Source: Betaproteobacteria bacterium HGW-Betaproteobacteria-14
Lineage (GTDB): Bacteria; Pseudomonadota; Gammaproteobacteria; Burkholderiales; Rhodocyclaceae
DNA: 64,000 bases
Reading direction: 5' to 3'
Assembly: GCA_002840845.1 (NCBI GenBank)
Contig: PHCS01000006.1
Span: forward strand, 17,323-81,322
Positions within the stretch are counted from its first letter, which is position 1, and every line of letters begins with the position of its first letter. Below, in pieces: positions 45,440 through 53,737 of the stretch. The translations under genes and the position numbers were made by a program. The notes under the pieces are model-generated. The model was not told where the DNA came from. It ran no database searches and was given only the letters and a program-made list of their open reading frames with translations.

Positions 45440-45459
45440 TTGTTGCACTGCAGCACAAT
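45440..45459 (-). promoter_or_regulatory. Palindrome upstream of phasin, possible PhaR site
   Basis: TTGTTGCACTGCAGCACAA around 45440-45459 is an imperfect inverted repeat rich in TGC/GCA, as reported for PhaR-type repressors of phasin genes. The surrounding 45460-45600 is AT-rich and otherwise empty. Confidence 0.35.
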
Positions 45460-45631
45460 TCAATTATAAGGGCAAATAACGCCAAGTCAAGAAAAAAATG
45501 GTGCTATGCACAAAAAGACGGTTTAAAAATATTTATCATATGAATACAATGGACTATAAGTTAGTAAGCACTTAACTTTGTTGTCCTGATAAGCTTGCGA
45601 TGTGGCAATGCAACCTGGTTCCGGAACAGAA

Positions 45632-46513
45632 ATGACCCAACAAACCGATTCGCGGGCTTACCTGCTGGCGCTGACACCAGGCCTGTTTGTCCTGCTCTGG
45701 AGCACCGGCTTCATCGGCGCCAAGCTTGGCCTGCCCTATGCCGAACCGCTGACGTTTCTGTTGATCCGCTTTGCCTGCGTGATCGGCTTGCTGGGCACCC
45801 TGGCTTTGGCATTGCGACGCCCGTGGCCGCACAAGCCGACACAATGGTTCCACATTGCTGTTGCAGGCGCGTTACTGCATGGGGGCTATCTATCCGGGGT
45901 TTTCCTGGCCATCCATGGCGGCATGGCGGCGGGCGTGGTGGCACTGATTGTCGGCATCCAGCCCCTGCTGACGGCCTTTCTCAGCAACACCATGGTGGGC
46001 GAGCGCGTGAGCGGGCGGCAATGGATGGGATTGTTGCTCGGCTTCGGGGGCGTCGCGCTGGTGGTGTCGGACAAACTGGGATGGGTCGGGCTGAGCGGCG
46101 CAGGCCTGGCCTTCTCGGTCATGTCGCTGCTCAGCATCACCTTTGGCACGCTTTACCAGAAGCGCTTCTGCGCCGAACTGGACCTGTGGAGCGGGTCGGT
46201 GATCCAGTTCGTTGCCGCCGCACTGGTGCTGCTGCCTTTCGCACTCGTCTTCGAGACCATGCGCGTCGAGTGGAGCGGCCGGTTCATTTTTGCGCTGGTC
46301 TGGCTGATCGTGGTGCTGTCGCTCGGGGCGATTTCCCTGCTGCACCTGTTGATCCGGCGCGGCGCGGCAACGCGCGTCTCGGCGCTGTTCTATCTGGTGC
46401 CGCCGACCACTGCTCTGCTGGCTTTCTTCATATTCGGCGAGAAACTCGGTCTGGCGGCCATGGCGGGAATGGCGATCGCCGCGGCGGGCGTCGCCATTGC
46501 AGTCAGGAAATGA
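45632..46513 (+). CDS. EamA/DMT-family transporter
   Basis: A 293-residue membrane protein with ten helices in two EamA repeats (LLWSTGFIGAKLGL near the start; LLGFGGVALVVS in the first repeat; AISLLHLLIRRGAATRVSALFYL in the second). Members export metabolites such as amino acids. The ATG at 45632 is given; an in-frame ATG at 45602 would add ten residues, and neither has a strong ribosome site. Single gene. Confidence 0.85.
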   Translation: MTQQTDSRAYLLALTPGLFVLLWSTGFIGAKLGLPYAEPLTFLLIRFACVIGLLGTLALALRRPWPHKPTQWFHIAVAGALLHGGYLSGVFLAIHGGMAAGVVALIVGIQPLLTAFLSNTMVGERVSGRQWMGLLLGFGGVALVVSDKLGWVGLSGAGLAFSVMSLLSITFGTLYQKRFCAELDLWSGSVIQFVAAALVLLPFALVFETMRVEWSGRFIFALVWLIVVLSLGAISLLHLLIRRGAATRVSALFYLVPPTTALLAFFIFGEKLGLAAMAGMAIAAAGVAIAVRK

Positions 46514-46545
46514 ACCTTCCCCCTTCCCGAGGAAGGGGGTGGCAG
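46511..46545. repeat. REP-like palindrome (copy A3, shortened)
   Basis: AACCTTCCCCCTTCCCGAGG, then AAGGGGGTGGCAGG, directly after the transporter stop. It shares the C-run/GGAAGGGGG pairing of copies A1 and A2. Confidence 0.5.
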
Positions 46546-46607
46546 GTGTTCGCTTCGCTCCGAGTGGTACGTGGCAGCCAGTTTGGGGCGGCCCGGCGCT
46601 GGCTGCG

Positions 46608-47384
46608 TTACCGGTTCTTGAAGTCCGGCTTGCGCTTTTCGAGGAAGGCCGACATGCCCTCCTGCTTGTCGGCCAGCGAAAAGGCGGCGTGGAAAGCACG
46701 CCGTTCGAAGAGCAGGCCTTCAGCCAGGCCGCTTTCGTAGGCGCGGTTGACGCTTTCCTTGACCATCATGATCACCGGCAGCGAGAAGCCGGCGATGGTC
46801 TCGGCGGCCGAGAGCGCCTCCTCGAGCAGCTTGTCCGCGGGCACGACGCGGGAGACGAGTCCGGCGCGTTCGGCTTCGCCGGCATCCATCAGGCGGGCCG
46901 TCAGGCAGAGGTCCATGGCCTTGGCCTTGCCCACGGCGCGCGGCAGGCGCTGCGTGCCGCCCGCGCCGGGCAGGATGCCGAGCTTGATTTCGGGCTGGCC
47001 GAACTTCGCACTGTCGGCGGCAATGATGATGTCGCAGGACATGGCCAGTTCACAGCCGCCGCCGAGGGCAAAGCCTGCCACGGCGGCAATCACCGGCTTG
47101 CGGCAGGTCTTCACGCGTTCCCAGTTGCGCGTGATGTAATCCGGCTTGTAGACATCCATGTAGTCCCACTTGCTCATGGCGGCGATGTCGGCGCCGGCGG
47201 CGAAGGCCTTCTCGGAGCCCGTGATGACCATGGCGCCGATGGCCTCGTCGGCCTCGAATTTGCCCAGCGCGTCACCCAGTTCGTCGATCAGCGCATCGTT
47301 CAGCGCGTTGAGCGCCTTGGGCCGATTCAGCGTGATGAGACCGACCTTGCCGCGGGTTTCGACGACGATGTTCTCGTATGCCAT
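46608..47384 (-). CDS. Enoyl-CoA hydratase
   Basis: A 258-residue crotonase-family enzyme adding water to trans-2-enoyl-CoA. The oxyanion hole motif and first catalytic Glu are in [15 protein letters not shown], and the second in [20 protein letters not shown]. Length and sequence fit short-chain (PaaF/FadB-like) hydratases. It follows lptA by 13 bp on the same strand, although functionally unrelated. Confidence 0.92.
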   Translation of the reverse strand: MAYENIVVETRGKVGLITLNRPKALNALNDALIDELGDALGKFEADEAIGAMVITGSEKAFAAGADIAAMSKWDYMDVYKPDYITRNWERVKTCRKPVIAAVAGFALGGGCELAMSCDIIIAADSAKFGQPEIKLGILPGAGGTQRLPRAVGKAKAMDLCLTARLMDAGEAERAGLVSRVVPADKLLEEALSAAETIAGFSLPVIMMVKESVNRAYESGLAEGLLFERRAFHAAFSLADKQEGMSAFLEKRKPDFKNR

Positions 47385-47397
47385 GGTGACGCGCTTC

Positions 47398-48003
47398 CTA
47401 TTTTGGATTCGACATGCTGGGTGCGATCTGCAGGCGCACGGGCTGCCCGGTAGATGCGGCCTCGGCTTCGGGCTTGTTCTTCGGCTGGATCACGGCGCGC
47501 ACGCGGTTGTCACGCCCGGGCAGGACAGTGCCCGCCGGACCGCTGGTGACCGAGTAATTCTCGTTCGGCCCGTCGAAAACGATGTACTGGCCGCGCACTT
47601 CGTCGAGCCCGCTCTTGACATAGGCGCGATTGAAGAATTTGGTGATCTCGGTCTTCGCATCGTGCTCGATGCGTTCGCCCTCGCCCTCGACGTATTCGTC
47701 CTTGCCGTCGCGCTTGACGCGGAAGTGTGCCAGGTTGCCGGAGTTGGCGGTTGCGACCCCGCTCTTGAAGCCCTCGGCATCCTGCTTCACCACCAGCTTG
47801 TCGCTGCGGATGACCAGCGTGCCCTGGGACAGCGTGACGTTGCCGTCGAAAATGTGCACCTTGTTGATCTCGTCCACCGTGACGCGGTCGGCCTCGAGGT
47901 TGACCGGCTTGTTGCGGTCCGCCTTCTCGGCATGGCCGGGCGTGGCAACTGCAAGCAGGGCCGTGCAGAGGAGAGTACGGGTGATCGATTGAGCGGGCGT
48001 CAT
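47398..48003 (-). CDS. lptA: LPS transport periplasmic protein LptA
   Basis: A 201-residue periplasmic bridge protein with a signal peptide (cleavage GHA-EKADR) and an OstA-like domain: [20 protein letters not shown], then [12 protein letters not shown] and the [10 protein letters not shown] repeat. It carries lipopolysaccharide from the inner to the outer membrane. Starts 5 bp after lptC. lptB does not follow; an enoyl-CoA hydratase gene does. Confidence 0.9.
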   Translation of the reverse strand: MTPAQSITRTLLCTALLAVATPGHAEKADRNKPVNLEADRVTVDEINKVHIFDGNVTLSQGTLVIRSDKLVVKQDAEGFKSGVATANSGNLAHFRVKRDGKDEYVEGEGERIEHDAKTEITKFFNRAYVKSGLDEVRGQYIVFDGPNENYSVTSGPAGTVLPGRDNRVRAVIQPKNKPEAEAASTGQPVRLQIAPSMSNPK

Positions 48004-48008
48004 GGGCG

Positions 48009-48587
48009 TCAGTGGTTTTTCTTCTCGATGGTACTGTTGACCTGGCTCAGCAGTTGATAGACCTGAGTCTTGTTGTCGGCCTCCATGCCGATGCCGCGCA
48101 CGACGGAAGCGCCCTGGGTGATCGTCACGGCGGCGCTGGTGCGTGCCACTTCGTCGTCCGGGAACACGGTGAGGTGGCTGGAGGTATATACGATTTCCGC
48201 ATCGGTTGGCGTTGCCGCGCGCACCCCGCGCACATTGCCTACCAGCGTTATCTCGCGGGCATCCGGTCCGACCAGTCCCTGGTTTGCCGTGAGGTGCGTG
48301 GGTCTCGGCCCCTTCACAAACGACATATTCGGCTCGGTCAACACCGTCGTATCGTCGTCCGGATAATGTACCATTTTTTTTGCGACGAGCGTGCTCTGCA
48401 GGCCGCCCGTCTCGGCGAAGCGGCGCACGGTGAAGTTTTCCGCGTAGTAGTCGGGATCGTGGCGCAGTTTGCTGTCGCTGAAGTTGTCCTTCAACTCGGT
48501 GGCGCGCTGCAGCCAGAAGGTGAGCCCGACGAGCAGGGACATGAGGGCGATCGGGAAGAGACTCTGGCCGCGCGGAATCAGTTTCAT
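48009..48587 (-). CDS. lptC: LPS export protein LptC
   Basis: A 192-residue bitopic protein with one N-terminal membrane helix (LFPIALMSLLVGLTFWL) and a periplasmic LptC domain (PDYYAENFTVRRFAETG, HYPDDDTTVLTEPNM). It docks on LptB2FG and hands LPS to LptA. Lies 10 bp after kdsD, with no kdsC between them. Confidence 0.88.
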   Translation of the reverse strand: MKLIPRGQSLFPIALMSLLVGLTFWLQRATELKDNFSDSKLRHDPDYYAENFTVRRFAETGGLQSTLVAKKMVHYPDDDTTVLTEPNMSFVKGPRPTHLTANQGLVGPDAREITLVGNVRGVRAATPTDAEIVYTSSHLTVFPDDEVARTSAAVTITQGASVVRGIGMEADNKTQVYQLLSQVNSTIEKKNH

Positions 48588-48597
48588 GTCGTGGCGG

Positions 48598-49590
48598 CTA
48601 GATCACCTTGGCGCGGAACAGGTCGTGCGTGTTCAGCGCGCCGACCAGCACGCCATTCTCGACCACGAGAATCTGGCTGATCTTGTGCTCTTCCATCATC
48701 TGCGCCGACTCGGCGGCGAGGCGGTCGGGTCCGATGGTGCGCGGGTTGCGCGACATGACCTGCGTGACCGGAGTGCCCCTGAGGTCGACGATCTTTTCCA
48801 GGGCGCGGCGCAGGTCGCCGTCCGTGAAGATGCCGACGACGGCTGACTGGTCGGTAACGATGGCCGTCATGCCCATGCCGCCCCGCGAAATCGCCAGCAC
48901 CGCTTCGGCGACGGTCGCATTTTCGCCGACGCGGGGCACGGCATCGATCTTGCGCATGATGTCCCTGACATGCGTGAGCAGTCGCCGCCCGAGCGTCCCG
49001 CCGGGGTGCGAGCGGGCGAAGTCCTCCGCGCCGAAGCCGCGCGCATCGAGCAGGGCGACGGCGAGCGCATCGCCCATGGCCAGCGCCGCGGTGGTGCTGG
49101 CGGTGGGGGCAAGGTTGAGCGGGCAGGCTTCTTCTGCGACGCCGGCGTCGAGATGGGCATCGGCCTCGCGGGCCAGCGAGGAGACGGGATTGCCGGTGAT
49201 GGCGACCAGCCGGCCGCCCTGGCGCTTCACCAGCGGCACGATGGTGAGCAGTTCCTCGCTTTCGCCCGAATTCGAGAGGGCGATCAGCACGTCGTCGCGC
49301 GTGATCATGCCGAGGTCGCCGTGGGCTGCCTCGGCGGCGTGCACGAAGTAGGCCGGCGTGCCGGTGCTGGCGAGCGTCGCGGCTATCTTGCGCGCGATGT
49401 GGCCCGACTTGCCGACGCCCGAGACGATGATCCGGCCGTGGCAGCCAAGGATGATCCCGACGGCCTTGGAAAAGGCGCCATCGAGGCGTTCGATGAGGCC
49501 GGTGACGGCCTGCGCCTCGATGCGAAGCACCTTTTTCGCCAGTTCAAGGGCGCTGTCGTCGACTCTCAGGATGGCCGGGATTTGGTTCAT
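48598..49590 (-). CDS. kdsD: D-arabinose 5-phosphate isomerase
   Basis: A 330-residue enzyme making arabinose 5-phosphate for Kdo synthesis. The SIS domain (about 35-170) shows IIVSGVGKSGHIARKIAATLAS and SNSGESEELL; two CBS domains follow (about 205-330). Length and order match KdsD/KpsF. First gene of a minus-strand unit with lptC and lptA; divergent from the antiporter gene. Confidence 0.92.
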   Translation of the reverse strand: MNQIPAILRVDDSALELAKKVLRIEAQAVTGLIERLDGAFSKAVGIILGCHGRIIVSGVGKSGHIARKIAATLASTGTPAYFVHAAEAAHGDLGMITRDDVLIALSNSGESEELLTIVPLVKRQGGRLVAITGNPVSSLAREADAHLDAGVAEEACPLNLAPTASTTAALAMGDALAVALLDARGFGAEDFARSHPGGTLGRRLLTHVRDIMRKIDAVPRVGENATVAEAVLAISRGGMGMTAIVTDQSAVVGIFTDGDLRRALEKIVDLRGTPVTQVMSRNPRTIGPDRLAAESAQMMEEHKISQILVVENGVLVGALNTHDLFRAKVI

Positions 49591-49650
49591 GAATGCGATT
49601 TGATTAGACTAGGCGGAAGTATACCAAACTACCCTCCATTCCCTGAATCC

Positions 49651-51618
49651 ATGACCACGCTGCAACTCGTCCTAGTTCTGCTCGCTTCCGCGGTGTTGGT
49701 GGTCGCGCTGTTCCGTTCGCTCAACCTGCCGCCGGTGCTGGGCTACCTTCTGGTGGGCGCTGCCATTGGCCCTCACGCACTCGACCTGGTGCCCGATTCG
49801 GAGGCGACGCATCACCTGGCGGAATTCGGCGTCGTCTTCCTCATGTTCTCCATCGGCCTGGAGTTCTCCCTGCCGCGCCTCTACAGCATGAAGCGCACGG
49901 TATTCGGGCTCGGCCTGGCGCAGGTCACCCTGACCGTCGCCATCAACATCCCCGTCGCCATGCTGGCGGGGCTGACCTGGCAGGCCGGCATTGCCCTGGG
50001 CGGCATTCTGGCCATGTCTTCCACGGCGCTGGTCGTCAAGATGCTGGCCGAGCGGATGCAGCTCGAGTCCAAACATGGTCGCGAGGTCATCGGAGTCCTG
50101 CTGTTCCAGGACCTCGCGGTGGTGCCGCTGCTGATCGTCGTGCCGGCGCTCTCGCAGGCACCGGAAGCGATGGCGGAGACGCTGGGCGTGGCGGCGCTCA
50201 AGGCTGCGGTGGTGCTTTCCTTGATCCTGTTCTTCGGCCAGCGCCTCATGCGCGGCTGGTTCCACATTGTTGCGCGGCGGCGTTCGGCGGAGCTGTTCAT
50301 GCTCAACGTGCTGCTGATCACCCTCGGCCTGGCCTATCTCACCGAACTGGCCGGGTTGTCCCTGGCGCTGGGCGCCTTTCTTGCCGGCATGCTGATCTCC
50401 GAGACGGAATACCGCTATCAGGTGGAGGAGGACATCAAGCCTTTCCGCGACGTGCTGCTCGGGCTGTTTTTCATCACCGTCGGCATGTTTCTCGACGTCG
50501 GGGTCATCGCTCGCCAATTTCCCTGGGTCGCCGGCCTGCTGATCCTGCTGCTGGCCGGCAAGTTCGTCGTCATTGCCGGTTTGTCGCGGGCCTTCGGCGC
50601 CCAGCCGGGCACGTCCATGCGCACCGGATTGTGGTTGTGCGCCGGCGGCGAGTTCGGCTTCGTGCTGATCTCCCACATCAAGGATCTGCCCTTGCTGCCG
50701 GGCGCCACCCTGCAGGTGGTGGTGGCCGCGCTGGTGCTCTCCATGCTGCTGGCGCCGCTCATTGCGCAGTACAGCGAGAGAATCGTCATGCGCTTCAGCG
50801 CTTCGGAATGGATGCAGCGCGCGGCCGAACTGACGCAGATTGCGGCGCGCTCGATGTCCACCGAGAAGCACGCCATCATCTGCGGCTACGGCCGCAGCGG
50901 CCAGTACCTCGCGCGCTTCATGGAGAAGGAAGGCGTCTCCTATGTCGCCCTCGACCTCGATCCGGAGCGTGTGCGAGAGGCCGCCGCCGCCGGCGATACC
51001 GTGGTGTATGGCGACGCCGCCCGGCGCGAGGCGCTGGTGGCGGCGGGACTGATGCGCGCCAGCGTGCTGATCGTTTCCTATGCCGATCCCGCCTCGGCCT
51101 TGCGCGTGCTGGCCCTGGTGCGCGAGTTGCGACCCGAACTGCCCGTGGTGGTGCGGGCCACCGACGAGAACGACTTCGATCGCCTGTCGCAGGCCGGCGC
51201 GGCCGAGGTGGTGCCGGAGACACTGGAATCCAGCATCATGCTCGCCTCCCATGCGCTGGTGCTGCTCGGCGTGCCGATCAATCGCGTCGTCAAGCGCTTC
51301 CGCGAGGTGCGCGAGCAGCGCTACGAACTGATGCGCGGCTTCTTCCACGGCGCCACCGACGCCGCCGACGATCTCGACGAGGCCTGGCAGCCGCGCCTGC
51401 ATTCCGTCGTGCTGAATCCAGGCGCCTACGGCATAGGCAAGACCATCGAGGATCTCGGGCTGGACCGCTTCAACATCACGGTATCCCTTATTCGCCGCCG
51501 CGGCATCCGTGCCTTCAGCCCGTCGCCGGAGGCGCGCTTCGAGGCGGGCGACGTGGCCGTGCTGCAAGGGGTGCCGGAGGGGCTGGCGGCGGGGGAGAGC
51601 CGGCTGCTGAAGGGGTAA
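49651..51618 (+). CDS. Kef-type CPA2 monovalent cation:proton antiporter
   Basis: A 655-residue protein. Residues 1-385 form about 12-13 helices of a Na+/H+ exchanger domain (GYLLVGAAIGPHALDLV, FSIGLEFSLPRL, LLFQDLAVVPLLI with the transport Asp). A TrkA_N domain follows (CGYGRSGQYLARFM, about 410-520), then a TrkA_C domain (about 560-650). Likely KefB/KefC-like potassium efflux gated by nucleotides or glutathione adducts. Start ATG at 49651, divergent from kdsD. Confidence 0.9.
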   Translation: MTTLQLVLVLLASAVLVVALFRSLNLPPVLGYLLVGAAIGPHALDLVPDSEATHHLAEFGVVFLMFSIGLEFSLPRLYSMKRTVFGLGLAQVTLTVAINIPVAMLAGLTWQAGIALGGILAMSSTALVVKMLAERMQLESKHGREVIGVLLFQDLAVVPLLIVVPALSQAPEAMAETLGVAALKAAVVLSLILFFGQRLMRGWFHIVARRRSAELFMLNVLLITLGLAYLTELAGLSLALGAFLAGMLISETEYRYQVEEDIKPFRDVLLGLFFITVGMFLDVGVIARQFPWVAGLLILLLAGKFVVIAGLSRAFGAQPGTSMRTGLWLCAGGEFGFVLISHIKDLPLLPGATLQVVVAALVLSMLLAPLIAQYSERIVMRFSASEWMQRAAELTQIAARSMSTEKHAIICGYGRSGQYLARFMEKEGVSYVALDLDPERVREAAAAGDTVVYGDAARREALVAAGLMRASVLIVSYADPASALRVLALVRELRPELPVVVRATDENDFDRLSQAGAAEVVPETLESSIMLASHALVLLGVPINRVVKRFREVREQRYELMRGFFHGATDAADDLDEAWQPRLHSVVLNPGAYGIGKTIEDLGLDRFNITVSLIRRRGIRAFSPSPEARFEAGDVAVLQGVPEGLAAGESRLLKG

Positions 51619-51664
51619 TGAGTAAGCCTTTATCTTTGTTTCATTGACCTTTTTTTTGAGGTGG

Positions 51665-51694
51665 TTACTATACAAAATCATAAAAGTATAGTAA
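51665..51694. repeat. Perfect inverted repeat in front of the nucleotidyltransferase gene
   Basis: TTACTATAC (51665-51673) and GTATAGTAA (51686-51694) are perfect inverted arms separated by 12 A/T-rich bases. It ends 12 bp before the ATG, in the position of an operator. Confidence 0.65.
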
Positions 51695-51706
51695 TTGAGG
51701 CTTGCC

Positions 51707-52744
51707 ATGCGATTTGCCGCCCTTTCCCTTTCGGCACAAACAGCCTATGCCGAACTGTTCAGCCAGGCGCAAGCATTCGAAATGACAAATGCCCTGGCCG
51801 GGCTGGTCGGGGCATTTCACAAGCGCGAATTGAAGGGCAGGGATTACTGGTACTTTGGCTATCGGGACATCGATCGGAAGCTGCGCATGGTTTATGTCGG
51901 CCCCGACAACGAGCGGGTTCGAGAGCTTGTAGAAAAGTTCGAAAAAGTCCGAAAGGATAAACCGCTGGCACCGCCGGCACGCATGGCCATTGCCGCAGGT
52001 TGCGTACCTGCAGCCCCCAAGCATTTCCGCATCATCAAGCGCCTGGCCGACTATGGCTTCTTCCGGGCCGGCGGCATCCTTGTCGGTACGCACGCATTCC
52101 TCGCCTTGGGCAATATGCTTGGCGTTCGCTGGCAGGATGGCGCTGCAACGCTCGATGTGGATTTTGCCCATGCAGGCCGCAATATTTCCATCGCTTTGCC
52201 TGCCGGCCTGAAAATCGATGTGCATGACGCACTTGAATCATTGGAGATGGGGTTGCTGCCCATTGTCCAATTCAATGGCAAGGCGGGAGCGCAGTACCGC
52301 AATCCGCAGGATCAGGAACTGCGGCTTGATTTCGTCACCAGCAAGTCGCGCGGCAATCGGTTCGTGGTCATGAAAGAACTCAACCTTGCGCTGGAGCCGC
52401 TCAAATTCATGGAGTTCTCTCTGGAGCAGACAACACGGGGGTGCGTTTTCTCGAATCTTGGCGCTTGCGTGGTCAACTTGCCTGCACCGGAGCGTTTGGC
52501 GGTGCATAAGCTCATTGTGTTCGGCGAGCGACCAGTCAGCGAACGGGCCAAGGCCACCAAGGACTTGCTCCAGGCGGCCAGTATCGCCAGTTATTTCCTT
52601 GCGAATGGACAGGCCGATGTGTTCAATGTGGCCTGGCGCGATGCAATCGGGCGTGGCAAGGGTTGGCAGATGCGTGCCGAGCAGGGGAGGAAAGCAATGC
52701 TGCGGATTGCGCCTGAGGTAGCGGACGATGTGCTTTGGGCATAG
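51707..52744 (+). CDS. GSU2403-type nucleotidyltransferase-fold protein
   Basis: A 345-residue protein of the family named after GSU2403, with a nucleotidyltransferase-like fold. Visible parts are FRAGGILVGTHAFLALGNMLG, the VDFAHAG segment with acidic residues that may bind metal, and KLIVFGERP. It is lower in GC than its neighbours and stands alone, with a perfect inverted repeat just upstream. Members may act like AbiEii-type toxins (inference). No antitoxin partner is next to it. GAGG precedes the ATG at 51707. Confidence 0.75.
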   Translation: MRFAALSLSAQTAYAELFSQAQAFEMTNALAGLVGAFHKRELKGRDYWYFGYRDIDRKLRMVYVGPDNERVRELVEKFEKVRKDKPLAPPARMAIAAGCVPAAPKHFRIIKRLADYGFFRAGGILVGTHAFLALGNMLGVRWQDGAATLDVDFAHAGRNISIALPAGLKIDVHDALESLEMGLLPIVQFNGKAGAQYRNPQDQELRLDFVTSKSRGNRFVVMKELNLALEPLKFMEFSLEQTTRGCVFSNLGACVVNLPAPERLAVHKLIVFGERPVSERAKATKDLLQAASIASYFLANGQADVFNVAWRDAIGRGKGWQMRAEQGRKAMLRIAPEVADDVLWA

Positions 52745-52829
52745 GCGGCCGCGGGACGGAGTTTTCATGTTTCGCGACTGCCGAAAAGGGGAAGGATCGC
52801 CGTCTTCCGGGGACTGACTTTCTGTGGGT

Positions 52830-52866
52830 GCAAAAAAAGCCCGCCGGTTCTCGGCGGGCTTTGTCG
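52830..52866 (-). terminator. Intrinsic terminator of the pilin gene
   Basis: AAAGCCCGCCGG and its inverted partner CGGCGGGCTTT enclose a short loop. On the minus strand the hairpin is followed by a seven-base T-run. It lies 20 bp after the pilin stop codon. Confidence 0.8.
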
Positions 52867-52885
52867 GCATTGATGAAGCGGGGCT

Positions 52886-53587
52886 TTAGAAAGCCATGCA
52901 CACCGTATAAGACGTTGCGTCGTCAATGGTGCCTGTGGGGACGGCTGCCGTATTGCGCGTCGTGCCGACGACGGTAGAGGCTACGGCACGCATGGAGCCG
53001 GCAGCGGTATTGCCGTCGTCGACCGTGGTGTCGAGCTGCTTGGCGAACTTGCCGAGGATGCCACGCGAGCAGATGACGTAAGTGCCGGTCAGGCCAGTGA
53101 TGAATTCTGCGCCACCACCGGTGCCTGATTCGATGCCGATGCGCCCACCATCGGCATTGGTCGGGTAATACGCGGTATCGGCCGTATTTGTGGGGCCGGC
53201 GGCGAAATTGGCGACGCGGACATGCTGCCAGAAGCGCGCTGTTTCATCGGCGGCCGTAGTGGTATCCCAGACGCCATTGATGACGCCGTTTCCGACAGGC
53301 CCGGTTCCAGAGCGGCATGGGCTGGTCGTGGGGTCGCCAGGCGTCGCGTTCGCGCAGATGCCGCCCAGGTGGTCGCCGACGTTTGCGTCGTCACCAGGGA
53401 GCGCCTTGAACTTATCCTGATATCCGTAGATGAACAGCGGGATATTCCGGAAGTCATTGGCGAAGTTCTTCACCTTGGCACTGTTGATCAGTTCCTGACC
53501 TTTCAACACGCCGCCGAGCAAGAGGCCGATAATCACCAGGACAATGGCGATTTCGACGAGGGTGAAGCCCATTTGTTTTTGTCTCAC
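52886..53587 (-). CDS. Type IV prepilin-like protein under sigma-54 control
   Basis: A 233-residue prepilin. The leader MRQKQMG is cut before FTLVEIAIVLVIIGLLLGG, with Glu at position 5 of the mature protein, a class III prepilin signal. The globular part is Gly/Thr-rich and has paired cysteines (GGICANATPGD, SPCRSG, VICSRG, VCMAF). A GTG at 53587 with AGGAGA upstream is the start; a longer frame would cover the promoter. A perfect sigma-54 site lies 37 bp upstream. It probably forms a pilus or pseudopilus major subunit. Confidence 0.85.
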   Translation of the reverse strand: MRQKQMGFTLVEIAIVLVIIGLLLGGVLKGQELINSAKVKNFANDFRNIPLFIYGYQDKFKALPGDDANVGDHLGGICANATPGDPTTSPCRSGTGPVGNGVINGVWDTTTAADETARFWQHVRVANFAAGPTNTADTAYYPTNADGGRIGIESGTGGGAEFITGLTGTYVICSRGILGKFAKQLDTTVDDGNTAAGSMRAVASTVVGTTRNTAAVPTGTIDDATSYTVCMAF

Positions 53588-53624
53588 GTTGTTCTCCTGA
53601 GTAAAGGTGCCACACCCCCCTAAA

Positions 53625-53640
53625 AGCAATTATGGTGCCA
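53625..53640 (-). promoter_or_regulatory. Sigma-54 (RpoN) promoter of the prepilin gene
   Basis: On the minus strand TGGCAC-CATAA-TTGCT matches the -24/-12 consensus TGGCAC-N5-TTGCw exactly (53640-53625). Confidence 0.88.
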
Positions 53641-53737
53641 GTGCCGGATATCAGTATTATTTGACTCAAACTGTGAATATTTCACGGAAACCTGTCGGCC
53701 TTTCGACAATACTGTCACCGTGCCGTCAAATTCAGCC

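Noticed and set aside
49672..51708. 678-codon open frame on the minus strand
   Set aside because: Lies opposite the Kef-type antiporter gene; composition (Gln, His, Arg-rich) is that of an antisense shadow.
51707..52744. Calling the nucleotidyltransferase gene a complete toxin-antitoxin system
   Set aside because: No antitoxin gene is adjacent on either side; only the inverted repeat hints at autoregulation.
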